This document shows positions 39,066 through 47,941 of a DNA stretch of 64,000 nucleotides, one piece after another. This DNA is from an uncultured Bacillota bacterium (lineage in GTDB: Bacteria > Bacillota > Clostridia > Lachnospirales > Lachnospiraceae), in NCBI GenBank assembly GCA_949291945.1, contig CASEXH010000014.1:1-64000 (forward strand), read 5' to 3'. Both the position numbers and the translations under genes were made by a program. Below the pieces are notes generated by a model that saw nothing but the letters and a program-made list of their open reading frames with translations, made no database searches and was not told the origin of the DNA. The first letter of the stretch is position 1; each line of letters opens with the position of its first letter.

Positions 39066-40484
39066 ATGTATGATCCAAGATCAAAATGTGCAGATGATTT
39101 TATTAACCATGAGGAGATCATGGAAACGCTGGAATATGCAGAGAAAAATAAGCATAACCGGGAACTGATCGATCAGATCCTGGACAAGGCCAGACTGAGA
39201 AAGGGTTTAAGCCACAGAGAAGCGGCAGTTCTCCTGGACTGTGATCTGGAGGATAAGAATCAGGAGATCTATGCCCTGGCAGAGCAGATCAAGAAGGATT
39301 TCTACGGAAACCGGATCGTGCTTTTTGCCCCTTTGTATCTGTCTAATTACTGTGTAAACGGCTGTGTTTACTGTCCATATCACGCCAAGAACAAACATAT
39401 CCCCAGAAAGAAGCTGACCCAGGAGGAAATCCGCCAGGAGGTTATCGCTCTTCAGGATATGGGCCATAAGAGACTGGCCCTGGAGACAGGAGAGGACCCG
39501 GTGAATAATCCTATCGAATACGTGCTGGAAAGTATTAAGACCATCTACAGTATTAAACATAAGAACGGCGCTATCCGCCGGGTAAACGTAAATATAGCGG
39601 CTACCACTGTGGAGAATTACAGAAAGCTGAAAGAGGCGGGGATCGGAACCTATATCCTGTTCCAGGAGACCTACCATAAGGAAAGCTATCTGAAACTTCA
39701 TCCCACAGGACCAAAGCATGATTATAACTATCATACAGAAGCTATGGACCGGGCTATGGAGGGCGGTATTGACGACGTAGGCTGCGGCGTGCTTTTCGGA
39801 CTGGAAATGTACCGCTATGAATTCGCCGGACTTCTGATGCACGCAGAGCACCTGGAGGCGGTATATGGAGTAGGTCCTCATACTATCAGTGTGCCAAGAG
39901 TTAAGAGGGCAGATGACATTGACCCGGATACCTTTGACAATGGTATTGATGATGATACTTTTGCCAAGATCGTTGCCTGTATCCGCATTGCCGTGCCTTA
40001 TACCGGCATGATCATCTCTACCAGAGAGAACCAGAAATGCAGAGAGAGAGTCCTTCACCTGGGCATTTCCCAGATTTCCGGAGGTTCCAGGACCAGTGTG
40101 GGAGGCTATGCAGAGCCGGAACCGGAAGAAGAATCTTCTGAGCAGTTTGAGGTCAGCGACAACCGTACTCTGGATGAAGTGGTGAACTGGCTTATGGGAA
40201 TGGGATATGTGCCCAGTTTCTGCACCGCCTGTTACAGGGAGGGAAGGACCGGAGACAGATTCATGTCCCTTTGTAAATCCGGACAGATTCAGAACTGCTG
40301 TCTTCCCAATGCTTTAATGACTCTTAAAGAATATCTTATGGATTATGCTTCTCCTGATACGGTAGAGAAAGGCCTGAAGCTGATCCAGGAGCAGATCAAG
40401 GAGATCCCCAGAGAGCGTACCAGGGAAATCGTACAGGAACGACTTATTGAGATTGAGAAAGGAAACAGAGATTTCCGGTTCTGA
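39066..40484 (+). CDS. hydG: [FeFe]-hydrogenase maturase HydG, radical SAM tyrosine lyase
   Basis: Splits tyrosine to p-cresol and dehydroglycine, giving CO and CN ligands for the H-cluster. The 472-aa protein has Cys96-x3-Cys100-x2-Cys103 (CVNGCVYC) and the C-terminal second cluster motif CTACYREGRTG ... CC. I take ATG 39066, with GGAGGAGG in front; the frame opens 10 codons earlier. Confidence 0.95.
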   Translation: MYDPRSKCADDFINHEEIMETLEYAEKNKHNRELIDQILDKARLRKGLSHREAAVLLDCDLEDKNQEIYALAEQIKKDFYGNRIVLFAPLYLSNYCVNGCVYCPYHAKNKHIPRKKLTQEEIRQEVIALQDMGHKRLALETGEDPVNNPIEYVLESIKTIYSIKHKNGAIRRVNVNIAATTVENYRKLKEAGIGTYILFQETYHKESYLKLHPTGPKHDYNYHTEAMDRAMEGGIDDVGCGVLFGLEMYRYEFAGLLMHAEHLEAVYGVGPHTISVPRVKRADDIDPDTFDNGIDDDTFAKIVACIRIAVPYTGMIISTRENQKCRERVLHLGISQISGGSRTSVGGYAEPEPEEESSEQFEVSDNRTLDEVVNWLMGMGYVPSFCTACYREGRTGDRFMSLCKSGQIQNCCLPNALMTLKEYLMDYASPDTVEKGLKLIQEQIKEIPRERTREIVQERLIEIEKGNRDFRF

Positions 40485-40503
40485 CACAGACAGGAGGTTT
40501 TAC

Positions 40504-41721
40504 ATGGGAATGAATCAGACGCCTGCAGCAGAGCGGGTACATATCGGTTTTTTCGGAAAGAGAAATGCGGGAAAATCCAGTGTGATGAACAAGGTTACCG
40601 GACAGGATCTGGCGGTGGTATCTGATGTAAAGGGAACTACCACAGATCCGGTGTATAAGTCTATGGAGCTGCTGCCTCTGGGACCGGTGGTGATGATGGA
40701 TACTCCCGGCATTGACGATGAGGGAGAACTGGGCAGCCTCAGGGTAAAGAAAAGCTATCAGGTGCTGAATAAGACGGATGCGGCTGTGTTGGTCATAGAT
40801 GGAAAAGCAGGAATCAGCAGGGAGGATCAGGCTCTTCTGGAAAGGATCCGAAAGAAAAACATACCCAGTATCCTGGTGCTGAATAAGAGGGATACACTTA
40901 CACAAGAAGAGGTCTGTCAGACCATTTCCGGACTGCCGGAAGGGTATCAGGAAGGCAAGGACTTTCTCTGGGTAAGCGCCAGAGAGGGGACGGGGATCCA
41001 TGAACTGAAAGAACGGCTGGCTGTTCTGGCCAGTACAGAGGAAAACCAGAAGAAGATCGTGGGGGACTTGCTGTCACCGGGAGACTTTGTGGTGCTGGTG
41101 GTGCCCATTGATAAGGCTGCCCCTAAAGGAAGACTGATCCTTCCCCAGCAGCAGACCATCCGGGATATTCTGGACGCCGATGCAGTGTCTGTGGTCATAA
41201 AGGAAGACAGGATACAGGAAACTTTGGAGAGTCTTGGGAAGAAGCCAAGGCTGGTCATTACCGACAGCCAGGTATTTGGAAGAGTTTCCAGAGATACACC
41301 AAAAGAGATCCTTCTGACATCTTTTTCCATTCTCTTTGCCAGATATAAAGGAAATCTGGAGACAGTGGTGGAAGGAGCCAGGGTTCTGAAAAAACTGAAA
41401 GACGGGGATAAGATTTTGATCAGTGAAGGCTGTACCCATCACCGGCAGTGCGGAGATATCGGCACAGAGAAGCTTCCTGCATGGATCCGGAAATATACGG
41501 GGAAAGATCTGAAATTTTCTTTTACCTCAGGGACAGAGTTTCCTGATGAACTGGGAGAGTACAGCCTCATCGTCCACTGCGGCGGCTGTATGCTTAATGA
41601 AAGGGAGATGAAATACCGCTTAAGCTGTGCCGGGGACCAGGGCGTGCCTATGACCAATTATGGGATTATTATTGCTTATATGAACGGAATTTTAGAGAGG
41701 AGTCTGGAACCTTTCTCATAG
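40504..41721 (+). CDS. hydF: [FeFe]-hydrogenase maturation GTPase HydF
   Basis: Scaffold GTPase on which the diiron precluster is assembled. The 405-aa protein has a G domain (GKRNAGKSS at 18-26, DTPG, NKRD), a dimerisation domain, and the C-terminal cluster motif CTHHRQCGD ... HCGGCMLN. AGGAGG sits 6 nt before ATG 40504; the open frame extends 19 codons upstream into hydG. Its last eight codons and the stop are part of a perfect 23-bp inverted repeat. No hydrogenase structural gene is in the window. Confidence 0.95.
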   Translation: MGMNQTPAAERVHIGFFGKRNAGKSSVMNKVTGQDLAVVSDVKGTTTDPVYKSMELLPLGPVVMMDTPGIDDEGELGSLRVKKSYQVLNKTDAAVLVIDGKAGISREDQALLERIRKKNIPSILVLNKRDTLTQEEVCQTISGLPEGYQEGKDFLWVSAREGTGIHELKERLAVLASTEENQKKIVGDLLSPGDFVVLVVPIDKAAPKGRLILPQQQTIRDILDADAVSVVIKEDRIQETLESLGKKPRLVITDSQVFGRVSRDTPKEILLTSFSILFARYKGNLETVVEGARVLKKLKDGDKILISEGCTHHRQCGDIGTEKLPAWIRKYTGKDLKFSFTSGTEFPDELGEYSLIVHCGGCMLNEREMKYRLSCAGDQGVPMTNYGIIIAYMNGILERSLEPFS

Positions 41722-41743
41722 AGAAAGGTTCCAGACTCCTCTC
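41695..41743. terminator. Perfect 23-bp inverted repeat across the hydF stop codon
   Basis: Arms 41695-41717 and 41721-41743 match over all 23 bp with a 3-nt centre that includes part of the hydF TAG. It lies between convergent hydF and thiT, so it probably terminates both, but U-tracts on either side are poor. Confidence 0.8.
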
Positions 41744-41748
41744 AGACT

Positions 41749-42414
41749 TTATTGCAGAGCTGTCTGTTTTACCCGGTTCAGTGCCTTGGACACTGCAGGG
41801 ATGGAGATGATGATCACAGTTATGATTCCCTCTGCGACCAGGTAGCTGTAGTTATATACAATGGGATATACACTGGTAAGTGCCTTTGGAAAATTATCCG
41901 GCATATAGTCCATCCAGTAGAGATAACCGCCCAGGGCATGAAAGGCGCCTCTGGCGGTGACGGCAGCTATGTAGCCTTTCAGCAGGCCGTGTTTGCTCTT
42001 TGCAAAGAACCCTGCTACGCCCAGAGCGGCAAAGGCCAGGATATAGTCGCAGCATACCTGGAAAAGGGAAAGCACATAGGGTTCCTGGATAAACTGCAGG
42101 ATACCGTAGGCCAGTCCTACCAGAATGCCGGTCTTTGGACCATACCAGTTTGCTATAAGAACAATAAAAAGCATGCTGCACAGAGTCACGCTTCCGCCCC
42201 AGGGCATATTGAACAGCTTCAGATAAGAGGTAATAAATGCCAGAGCCATAGCCATGGCACAGAATACAAGCTGCCTGGTTCCCATCTTTTTCTTTTCTGA
42301 AATCCTGCCTGCAAAGATAAGAGCCGCCACGAAAAGAAGGATCCCTGCAACAACGCAGAGCACATATCCGGCGGTAGTCAGTCCTCCTTCTGCATTAACA
42401 AGAAATTGAAACAT
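41749..42414 (-). CDS. thiT: Thiamine transporter ThiT (ECF S component)
   Basis: Substrate-binding membrane subunit of an energy-coupling-factor vitamin transporter. The 221-aa protein has about six helices, and the typical AMAMALAFITSYLKLF and LCSMLFIVLIANWYGPKTGILVGLAYG stretches. I set the start at 42414 because AGGAGGG lies 7 nt upstream; the frame runs on into the riboswitch. The TPP riboswitch in front supports thiamine as substrate. Confidence 0.93.
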   Translation of the reverse strand: MFQFLVNAEGGLTTAGYVLCVVAGILLFVAALIFAGRISEKKKMGTRQLVFCAMAMALAFITSYLKLFNMPWGGSVTLCSMLFIVLIANWYGPKTGILVGLAYGILQFIQEPYVLSLFQVCCDYILAFAALGVAGFFAKSKHGLLKGYIAAVTARGAFHALGGYLYWMDYMPDNFPKALTSVYPIVYNYSYLVAEGIITVIIISIPAVSKALNRVKQTALQ

Positions 42415-42469
42415 AAAAAATCCCTCCTGTTTCCAAGATCGAAAACAAAAGGGCTGCAGTAAAGTCAAA

Positions 42470-42553
42470 ATCCCTACGTTGGCATTATCCAAATCAGGTT
42501 ATGGGTCGAAGCTTACAACTTCCTCTCAGCCTGTGGCACAAGCTCCCCTTGTT
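42470..42553 (-). promoter_or_regulatory. TPP (THI element) riboswitch
   Basis: The minus strand has the conserved THI-box parts in order: GGGGAGC, GGCTGAGAGGA, ACCCATAACCTGAT, GGATAATGCCAACGTAGGGA. It starts about 30 nt after its promoter and ends 56 nt before the thiT start. Binding of thiamine pyrophosphate should repress thiT. Whether control is by termination or by hiding the ribosome-binding site is not clear from the platform. Confidence 0.95.
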
Positions 42554-42582
42554 ATCAATCTTATGTAATTTAACCGGACTTT

Positions 42583-42611
42583 ATGATATACACATCCGGG
42601 AAAAATGTCAA
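42583..42611 (-). promoter_or_regulatory. Promoter of the TPP riboswitch-thiT unit
   Basis: Minus strand TTGACA (42606-42611), 17-nt spacer, TATCAT (42583-42588), ideally placed upstream of the riboswitch. Confidence 0.8.
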
Positions 42612-42651
42612 GAGTGGAAATAAGACAGGAAAGGTTATAATAACATTGAGG

Positions 42652-43074
42652 AGGAGAAGAAATTCTCTAAACAGTACCGCAGAGATTTCCATTTCCTTAC
42701 TTTCTGCCGTATAGAGGAGTTGGATTGTACGGCAGGAATCGGGATATTTGGATTTTATGCCGTAGAGAGGAGACGAATTATACGGCAGGAATCGGGATAT
42801 TTGGATTTTATACCGTAGGGAGGAGACGAATTATACGGTCGGAATTAGGATATTTGGATTTTATGCCGTAGAGTAGAGGTGAATTGTACGGTCGAAATCC
42901 GGATATTCGTAATTTCTGCCGTAGAGAGGAGGCGAATTATACGGTAGGAATCGAGATATTCGAATTTCTGCCGTAGAGAGGAGACAAATTATACGGTCGA
43001 AATCGGGATATTTGAATTTTAGGCTGTAGAGCTAAGGAAGAATATACTGCCGCAGCTATTCGGCTTCCCCTGAT
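42652..43074. repeat. 53-bp tandem repeat array, eight units
   Basis: Units start near 42652 (decayed), 42705, 42758, 42811, 42864, 42917, 42969 and 43022 (decayed); spacing is 53 bp, once 52. Each central unit reads TGCCGTA, GAGAGGAG, then TATACGG, GGAAT and a GGGATATT-T-rich end. CCGTA and TACGG form a conserved inverted pair about 16 nt apart. There is no unique spacer, so it is not CRISPR, and 53 is not a multiple of 3, so it is not coding. It fills the gap between thiT and the phosphohexomutase. Function unknown. Confidence 0.92.
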
Positions 43075-43094
43075 TTGAAATTTTCTGATGAACA

Positions 43095-43172
43095 GAATAA
43101 CAGACGGTCCCCTTTGCGAACCGCCTGTTATTCATGACAATAGGCAGTTTCCAGGATATACCTGCCTATTGT
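43095..43172 (-). terminator. Two hairpins after the phosphohexomutase gene
   Basis: Stem 1: ACAATAGGCAG (43137-43147) / CTGCCTATTGT (43162-43172). Stem 2: GAATAACAG (43095-43103) / CTGTTATTC (43125-43133). Both lie just past the minus-strand gene's stop. Confidence 0.7.
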
Positions 43173-43199
43173 TTAAAAGCATTATGGTTTTATCTGTTT

Positions 43200-44882
43200 T
43201 TACGCCATGATAGGTTTCATTGCTTCAGAGAGTTTGTCTTTTTCTGCCTGAGCTTCTGCAAGGTCTTTGCCAAGGGTCGTATAGTATACTTTGATTTTTG
43301 GCTCTGTTCCTGAAGGACGAACGATAACGGTTTCTTTGTTCTCCAGCTTGTAGATGAGAACATTGGCGGAAGGAAGTCCGGTTTCTTCCGGTTTTGTATA
43401 GTCGGTGACGCTTGCAACCTTGTATCCGGCAATCTCTGCTGGAGGATTCTTTCTCAGTCCTTCCATGATTCCGGCCATCTTGTCCATACCGCTTAATCCC
43501 GGGAATTCAAAGCTGTCGATTTTATTCAGGTAACGGCCGTACTGAGCGTAGATCTCTTCCATTCTCTGCTTCAGAGAACTTCCGATGCTTCTGTAGTAAG
43601 CTGCCATCTCACAGATCAGCATAGAGCCGATGATGGCATCTTTGTCACGAACATAAGGACCTGCCAGGTATCCGTAGCTTTCCTCGAATCCGAAGATGAA
43701 ACGGTCAACTTCTCCGGCAGCCTCCAGCTGTGCGATCTGATCGCCGATCCACTTAAAGCCTGTAAGTACGCTTCTAAGTTCCACACCGTAATGTTCAGCT
43801 ACTGCATCTGCCAGGGGAGTGGAAACGATAGATTTTACGGCCACGGCTTTTTCAGGCATAGTGCCTTTCTCAATGCGTCCTGCGCAGATATAGTCCAGAA
43901 GGAGTACGCCTACTTCATTTCCGCTTACCAGTTCATAGGAACCGTCCGGGCACTTCATGGCGATACCTACACGGTCTGCATCCGGGTCGGTTGCCAGCAT
44001 CAGGTCAGCACCGGTTTCTTTTGCCAGGTTCAGGCCCTGCTCCAAAGCTTCAAAAATTTCAGGATTCGGATAGCTGCAGGTGGTAAAGTAGCCGTTTGGA
44101 TATTCCTGATCAGGAACAATGGTAACATCTGTGATGCCGATATCCTTTAATACCTGGGTTACAGGAACCAGGCCGGAACCATTCAACGGGCTGTATACCA
44201 GTTTCAGGCCGGCTGTCTTGCAAAGACCCGGGCGGACCTGTCTGGACTCGATAGCTTCATAAAGGGCTTTCTTACAGTCGTCTCCTACGAAACGGATAAA
44301 TCCTTCCTCAACACCCTGAGCAAAGGACATATATTTTGCTCCTGTAAGGACGTCTGTTTTCTGGATTTCTTCATATACAATAGCGGCTGCATCATCGGTC
44401 ATCTGGCATCCGTCAGGACCGTAAGCTTTGTAACCGTTGTATTTTGCAGGGTTATGGGAAGCCGTTACCATGATACCTGCGTTGCAGTTGTAATACCTTG
44501 TGGCGAAAGAAAGGGCCGGTACAGGCATTAGTGCATCATAGATCCTTACCTTAATGCCGTTTGCTGCCAGTACTCCGGCTGCGTTTTTAGCGAATACGTC
44601 ACTTTTCAGACGGCTGTCATAGCTGATGGCAACAGTCTGTGTGCCGCCCTGAGTCTTTACCCAGTTGGCAAGGCCCTGTGTAGCCTGGCGCACTACATAG
44701 ATATTCATACGGTTTGTTCCTGCGCCTAATACGCCACGAAGTCCGGCTGTACCAAACTTCAGTGCCACTGCGAAACGTTCTTTGATCTCATCATCATTTC
44801 CTTCGATCCGGGATAATTCCGGGTTTAAATCCGCATCCTCCAGATCTGCGTTTAACCAACGCTTGTACTCTTCCTGATACAT
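43200..44882 (-). CDS. Phosphoglucomutase/phosphomannomutase (phosphohexomutase)
   Basis: Interconverts hexose-1- and hexose-6-phosphates. The 560-aa alpha-D-phosphohexomutase has the active-site serine loop VTASHNPAKYNGYK, metal loop ATDPDADRVG, sugar loop FGFEESYGYL and phosphate-binding loop IVRPSGTEPKIKVY. Long form of the PgcA/PGM2 type common in Firmicutes. I choose ATG 44882 since AGGAG is 8 nt upstream; a GTG at 44891 is possible. It may also be read from the groEL-like operon. Confidence 0.94.
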   Translation of the reverse strand: MYQEEYKRWLNADLEDADLNPELSRIEGNDDEIKERFAVALKFGTAGLRGVLGAGTNRMNIYVVRQATQGLANWVKTQGGTQTVAISYDSRLKSDVFAKNAAGVLAANGIKVRIYDALMPVPALSFATRYYNCNAGIMVTASHNPAKYNGYKAYGPDGCQMTDDAAAIVYEEIQKTDVLTGAKYMSFAQGVEEGFIRFVGDDCKKALYEAIESRQVRPGLCKTAGLKLVYSPLNGSGLVPVTQVLKDIGITDVTIVPDQEYPNGYFTTCSYPNPEIFEALEQGLNLAKETGADLMLATDPDADRVGIAMKCPDGSYELVSGNEVGVLLLDYICAGRIEKGTMPEKAVAVKSIVSTPLADAVAEHYGVELRSVLTGFKWIGDQIAQLEAAGEVDRFIFGFEESYGYLAGPYVRDKDAIIGSMLICEMAAYYRSIGSSLKQRMEEIYAQYGRYLNKIDSFEFPGLSGMDKMAGIMEGLRKNPPAEIAGYKVASVTDYTKPEETGLPSANVLIYKLENKETVIVRPSGTEPKIKVYYTTLGKDLAEAQAEKDKLSEAMKPIMA

Positions 44883-44944
44883 TTTTACCACTCCTACTAT
44901 TTTCTTTATGGTTTTTTTGTGAAATAATCACAACCGATAATATT

Positions 44945-44973
44945 AATATACCATGTTTAGAGGAGAACGGCAA
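44945..44973 (-). promoter_or_regulatory. Probable phosphohexomutase promoter
   Basis: Minus strand TTGCCG (44968-44973), 17-nt spacer, TATATT (44945-44950), about 63 nt before the start codon. Confidence 0.55.
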
Positions 44974-44990
44974 TCATTCCCTGAAGGTTT

Positions 44991-45413
44991 TTACCGGCTT
45001 TTTTCACAGATCCATTGTTCTGCTTTCCTGCGTTTCAGGTCTTTTTCCAGCATGGCAAGATCCTCTCCGAAAAAGCGGTATACCATCTCTACCGTACTGT
45101 TCTGTCTTTCGGCCATGGCAGCGGCTTCTTCTTCCAGTTCCCGGCGGGTTACGGAGAAATTTTCACGGTCCATGATATCCTTGATCACCAGATCATATTT
45201 CGCCTCATAGTAAGCAGCCTGACGGAGTTCATCCTCCATCTGTTCCAGCTCCCTATCAGCGTTAAAGTGATGAGGGCCTCCGGTAAGAGTGTCATAACGC
45301 ATCCGGTGCCGCATTTCCAGACGTATATAGTTCAGTTCATTTTCAAGAGCCTGCTCAGGTACTTCTATAGGATAATCCATTATAAAGCGGCGGATCTGCT
45401 CTTCTTTATTCAT
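44991..45413 (-). CDS. Stand-alone trigger-factor C-terminal-like protein
   Basis: A 140-aa, highly charged, all-helical protein. Its second half (VTRRELEEEAAAMAERQ ... FFGEDLAMLEKDLKRRKAEQWI) resembles the C-terminal substrate-holding domain of trigger factor; the ribosome-binding and prolyl isomerase domains are absent. Its ATG overlaps the stop of the GroEL paralogue (TGATG), so the two are translated together. It may act as a small holdase or adaptor for that chaperonin. Family assignment is from pattern only. Confidence 0.65.
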   Translation of the reverse strand: MNKEEQIRRFIMDYPIEVPEQALENELNYIRLEMRHRMRYDTLTGGPHHFNADRELEQMEDELRQAAYYEAKYDLVIKDIMDRENFSVTRRELEEEAAAMAERQNSTVEMVYRFFGEDLAMLEKDLKRRKAEQWICEKSR

Positions 45414-47044
45414 CAGTCCGAACCTCCCTCTGATTTTTTCCTGCCGGCAATACCGGCTGCTGCGGTAGCGATAGTACCGGCTGCGGATAAAGCGTTCTCA
45501 AAGGCCAGGCGGGTCACCTTGGCAGAATCCATAATACCGGCGGCCGTCATATCCGTATATTTTTCTGCATTGATATCATATCCGGTTCCCGGCTCTTTCT
45601 CCAGAAGCTTTTCCGTTATGAAGGCGCCGTCCAATCCTGCATTATCCAGGATCTGGCGGGCGGGAGCCTTCAGAGCCTGATATACAGACAAAAAGCCAAA
45701 ACGTTCATCCCCTGTTAACGTATCTCCAGCGGCTTTTACTTTAGGGGCGATGTTCAGCAGCGCAATGCCGCCTCCGGGAAGGATTCCTTCCTCACAGGAG
45801 GAACGGGCGGCGCAGACACCGTCTTCCACCCGCATTTTCCGTTCCCAGATTTCCGGTTCTGTCTGTCCGCCTACATGGATATATGCCACTCCGGAAACAA
45901 ATTTAGCCAGACGCTCTTTATAACGGTTTCGATTAAATTCATAATCTGTATGTTCAGAAAGATACCGCAGTTCCTGAATACGTTTCTGTATCTGTCCGGG
46001 TTCGCCTCCGGGGCCTGTAATCATAGTCTGCTTTCCGGTTACCTTAACGTAATGGGCAGTGCCCAGCATTTCCCGGGTTACTTTTCTGATATTAAAGCCC
46101 AGTTCACTGGCGATATAAACCCCCCCGGTCTGAAGGGCAAGATCTTCCATACGCCAGCGCCTTCCCTCCCCATATTCCGGGGCATTGACACAGACAATAT
46201 CCATATCTCCCTCAATCCGGTTCTGCATAATGAGCCCCAGTGCTTTTTCCTTGACACCTTCTGAGATGATCAGGCAGGGATGTCCGTCCTCTGCAGCCAG
46301 GATCAGATAGGGGATCAGGTCCTGGGGATCGGTAAAAGTATTGTCGCACAGGAGAATATAGGGATCCTGCAGTTCTGCAATCTGCTGTTCTTTATCTGTG
46401 CACATGACAGGGTCTGTATAGCCCCTGTCAAAGACGATTCCTTCCTGGATTTCCAGAGTGGTTTCTGCTCTTTGAGACTCGTCTACATTAATAACTCCTT
46501 CCAGTCCCACGGCAGAAAAAGCTTCGCTGATCATACGGCCCAGCTCTTCGTCCTGACAGGATATGGAGGCGGCTTTTGCAATATCCTGAGAAGTTTTTAC
46601 AGGAACTGCCATTTTCTTAAGCTCCTCAAGGACAATATCTGCGGCTTTTTTCATGCCTCTGCGAACTGCCAGGGGACAGGCCCCGGCGGCGGCGGCGTGG
46701 AAGGCCTCATGGAGGAGGACCTGGGTCAGCAGGGCAGTGGTGCTGGTACCGTCGCCTGCAGAATCGTTGGTTTTTGACGCAGCTTCTCTCAGCAGCTGAA
46801 CCCCCATATTTTTCAGAGGATCGTTCAGGTCCAGGCTTTGGGCTATTGTGGCTCCATCATTTGTGATCAGTATGTGAGCCCCCGGCTGGGGAGCATCGGA
46901 ATAGTCGGCTCCTCTCAGACCGGCCTTCTGGTGCATGGCAACATTCCGTCCCTTGGGTCCCAGTGTATATTTAATAGAGTCAGCCAGGACATCTACGCCG
47001 GCCATCAAGCCAAGCCAGGTGTCCATATCATCTGTAATATTCAT
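45413..47044 (-). CDS. GroEL-like chaperonin paralogue without GroES
   Basis: A 543-aa group I chaperonin. ATP-site elements are kept: KYTLGPKGRNV, TNDGATI, AGDGTSTT and GILPGGGIALL with the VED preceding it. The apical domain has an unusual stretch (PEYGEGRRWRMEDLALQTGG) and the C-terminus ends GRKKSEGGSD instead of a Gly-Gly-Met tail. No groES is next to it; instead a trigger-factor-C-like gene follows with 1-nt overlap. It is probably a specialised second GroEL; the housekeeping copy should be elsewhere. Confidence 0.85.
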   Translation of the reverse strand: MNITDDMDTWLGLMAGVDVLADSIKYTLGPKGRNVAMHQKAGLRGADYSDAPQPGAHILITNDGATIAQSLDLNDPLKNMGVQLLREAASKTNDSAGDGTSTTALLTQVLLHEAFHAAAAGACPLAVRRGMKKAADIVLEELKKMAVPVKTSQDIAKAASISCQDEELGRMISEAFSAVGLEGVINVDESQRAETTLEIQEGIVFDRGYTDPVMCTDKEQQIAELQDPYILLCDNTFTDPQDLIPYLILAAEDGHPCLIISEGVKEKALGLIMQNRIEGDMDIVCVNAPEYGEGRRWRMEDLALQTGGVYIASELGFNIRKVTREMLGTAHYVKVTGKQTMITGPGGEPGQIQKRIQELRYLSEHTDYEFNRNRYKERLAKFVSGVAYIHVGGQTEPEIWERKMRVEDGVCAARSSCEEGILPGGGIALLNIAPKVKAAGDTLTGDERFGFLSVYQALKAPARQILDNAGLDGAFITEKLLEKEPGTGYDINAEKYTDMTAAGIMDSAKVTRLAFENALSAAGTIATAAAGIAGRKKSEGGSD

Positions 47045-47144
47045 GTGGAAAGCCTCCTTGTGTTAAGCGTATTTCAGAATTTATGGCAGGAAATCCCTGG
47101 CTTTTCTCCAGAAGAAAAAAGATAATGGAGAAAAGATCGTACAG

Positions 47145-47912
47145 ATGTGTCCGGCTGAACTTGGCCCTGTTTTCGGTATGGCTGCAGAACTGGCAGACTG
47201 CGATATTCTTCGTACCCCTTCCTTACTGAGCCTGAGAAGCTCTACCCGGCTGGAGGATGAACTTCGTACCGGTTCTCTGACGATCCAAAAATATCGTGAG
47301 TATACCAGCATTATCCATATTAACTGGTATATGCCTACCGCTACTTATGCAGATAAATCAATGGCAGTCCGCTGGGGCGCTGAATGGGTATTTGACGGAG
47401 CAGACTCTATGCTTCCTATGGGAGTTACCAATGATGTTCTGAAGTTTATGTCTGATAATTATGTGCCTACTTACGGACACATCGGTGCTATTTCAGGCTG
47501 GCAGACCAATGCCACGGGATATAAAAAGGTTGGCCGTACTGCAGAGGACGCCTTCCGTATCTTCAAATGGGGATATGAATATCAGGAAAACGGTATGGGC
47601 GGTATGACCATTGAACTGACCCCTATGGAAGTTTCAGAAGCCATTGCCAAGAAACTGAGAGTACCGGTAGTTTCCATTGCAGCAGGAGCCCCATGTGACG
47701 GTTCCGAAATGGTGGATATGGATACCTTCGGCATGATGCCGAAACCCGCTTCCCACGCAAAGGTTTACGCCCAGCTGATGCCGTTCCTGTGCCAGGCCTA
47801 CGCTGCATGGGCAAATGACGTCCGCACCGGTGCTTATCCGGAGGAAAAGAACGGCTACCATATGGATCCGGAGGAACTGGAAAAATTCAACACCATGATG
47901 GATAACTTCTAA
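47145..47912 (+). CDS. Divergent PanB-like (ketopantoate hydroxymethyltransferase family) protein, 5' end uncertain
   Basis: 255 aa from ATG 47145. The TIM-barrel order of PanB is visible: VPTYGHIGAISGW, TGYKKVGR, the Glu in TIELTP, SIAAGAPCDGSEMV and MDTFGMM. But the two metal-binding Asp sites are replaced (LRTPSLLSL and HINWYMPT). PanB-like sequence (SLAFLQKKKDNGEKIVQ) continues upstream in frame to 47067 with no standard start, so the start may be lost or non-canonical. It diverges from the groEL-like gene. Probably not a pantothenate enzyme. Confidence 0.65.
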   Translation: MCPAELGPVFGMAAELADCDILRTPSLLSLRSSTRLEDELRTGSLTIQKYREYTSIIHINWYMPTATYADKSMAVRWGAEWVFDGADSMLPMGVTNDVLKFMSDNYVPTYGHIGAISGWQTNATGYKKVGRTAEDAFRIFKWGYEYQENGMGGMTIELTPMEVSEAIAKKLRVPVVSIAAGAPCDGSEMVDMDTFGMMPKPASHAKVYAQLMPFLCQAYAAWANDVRTGAYPEEKNGYHMDPEELEKFNTMMDNF

Positions 47913-47941
47913 AATAAGCAGCGAAAAAGAAAGAGCAAGTT

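Noticed and set aside
42652..43074. CRISPR array
   Set aside because: The whole 53-bp unit is conserved, there are no unique spacers and no cas genes nearby.
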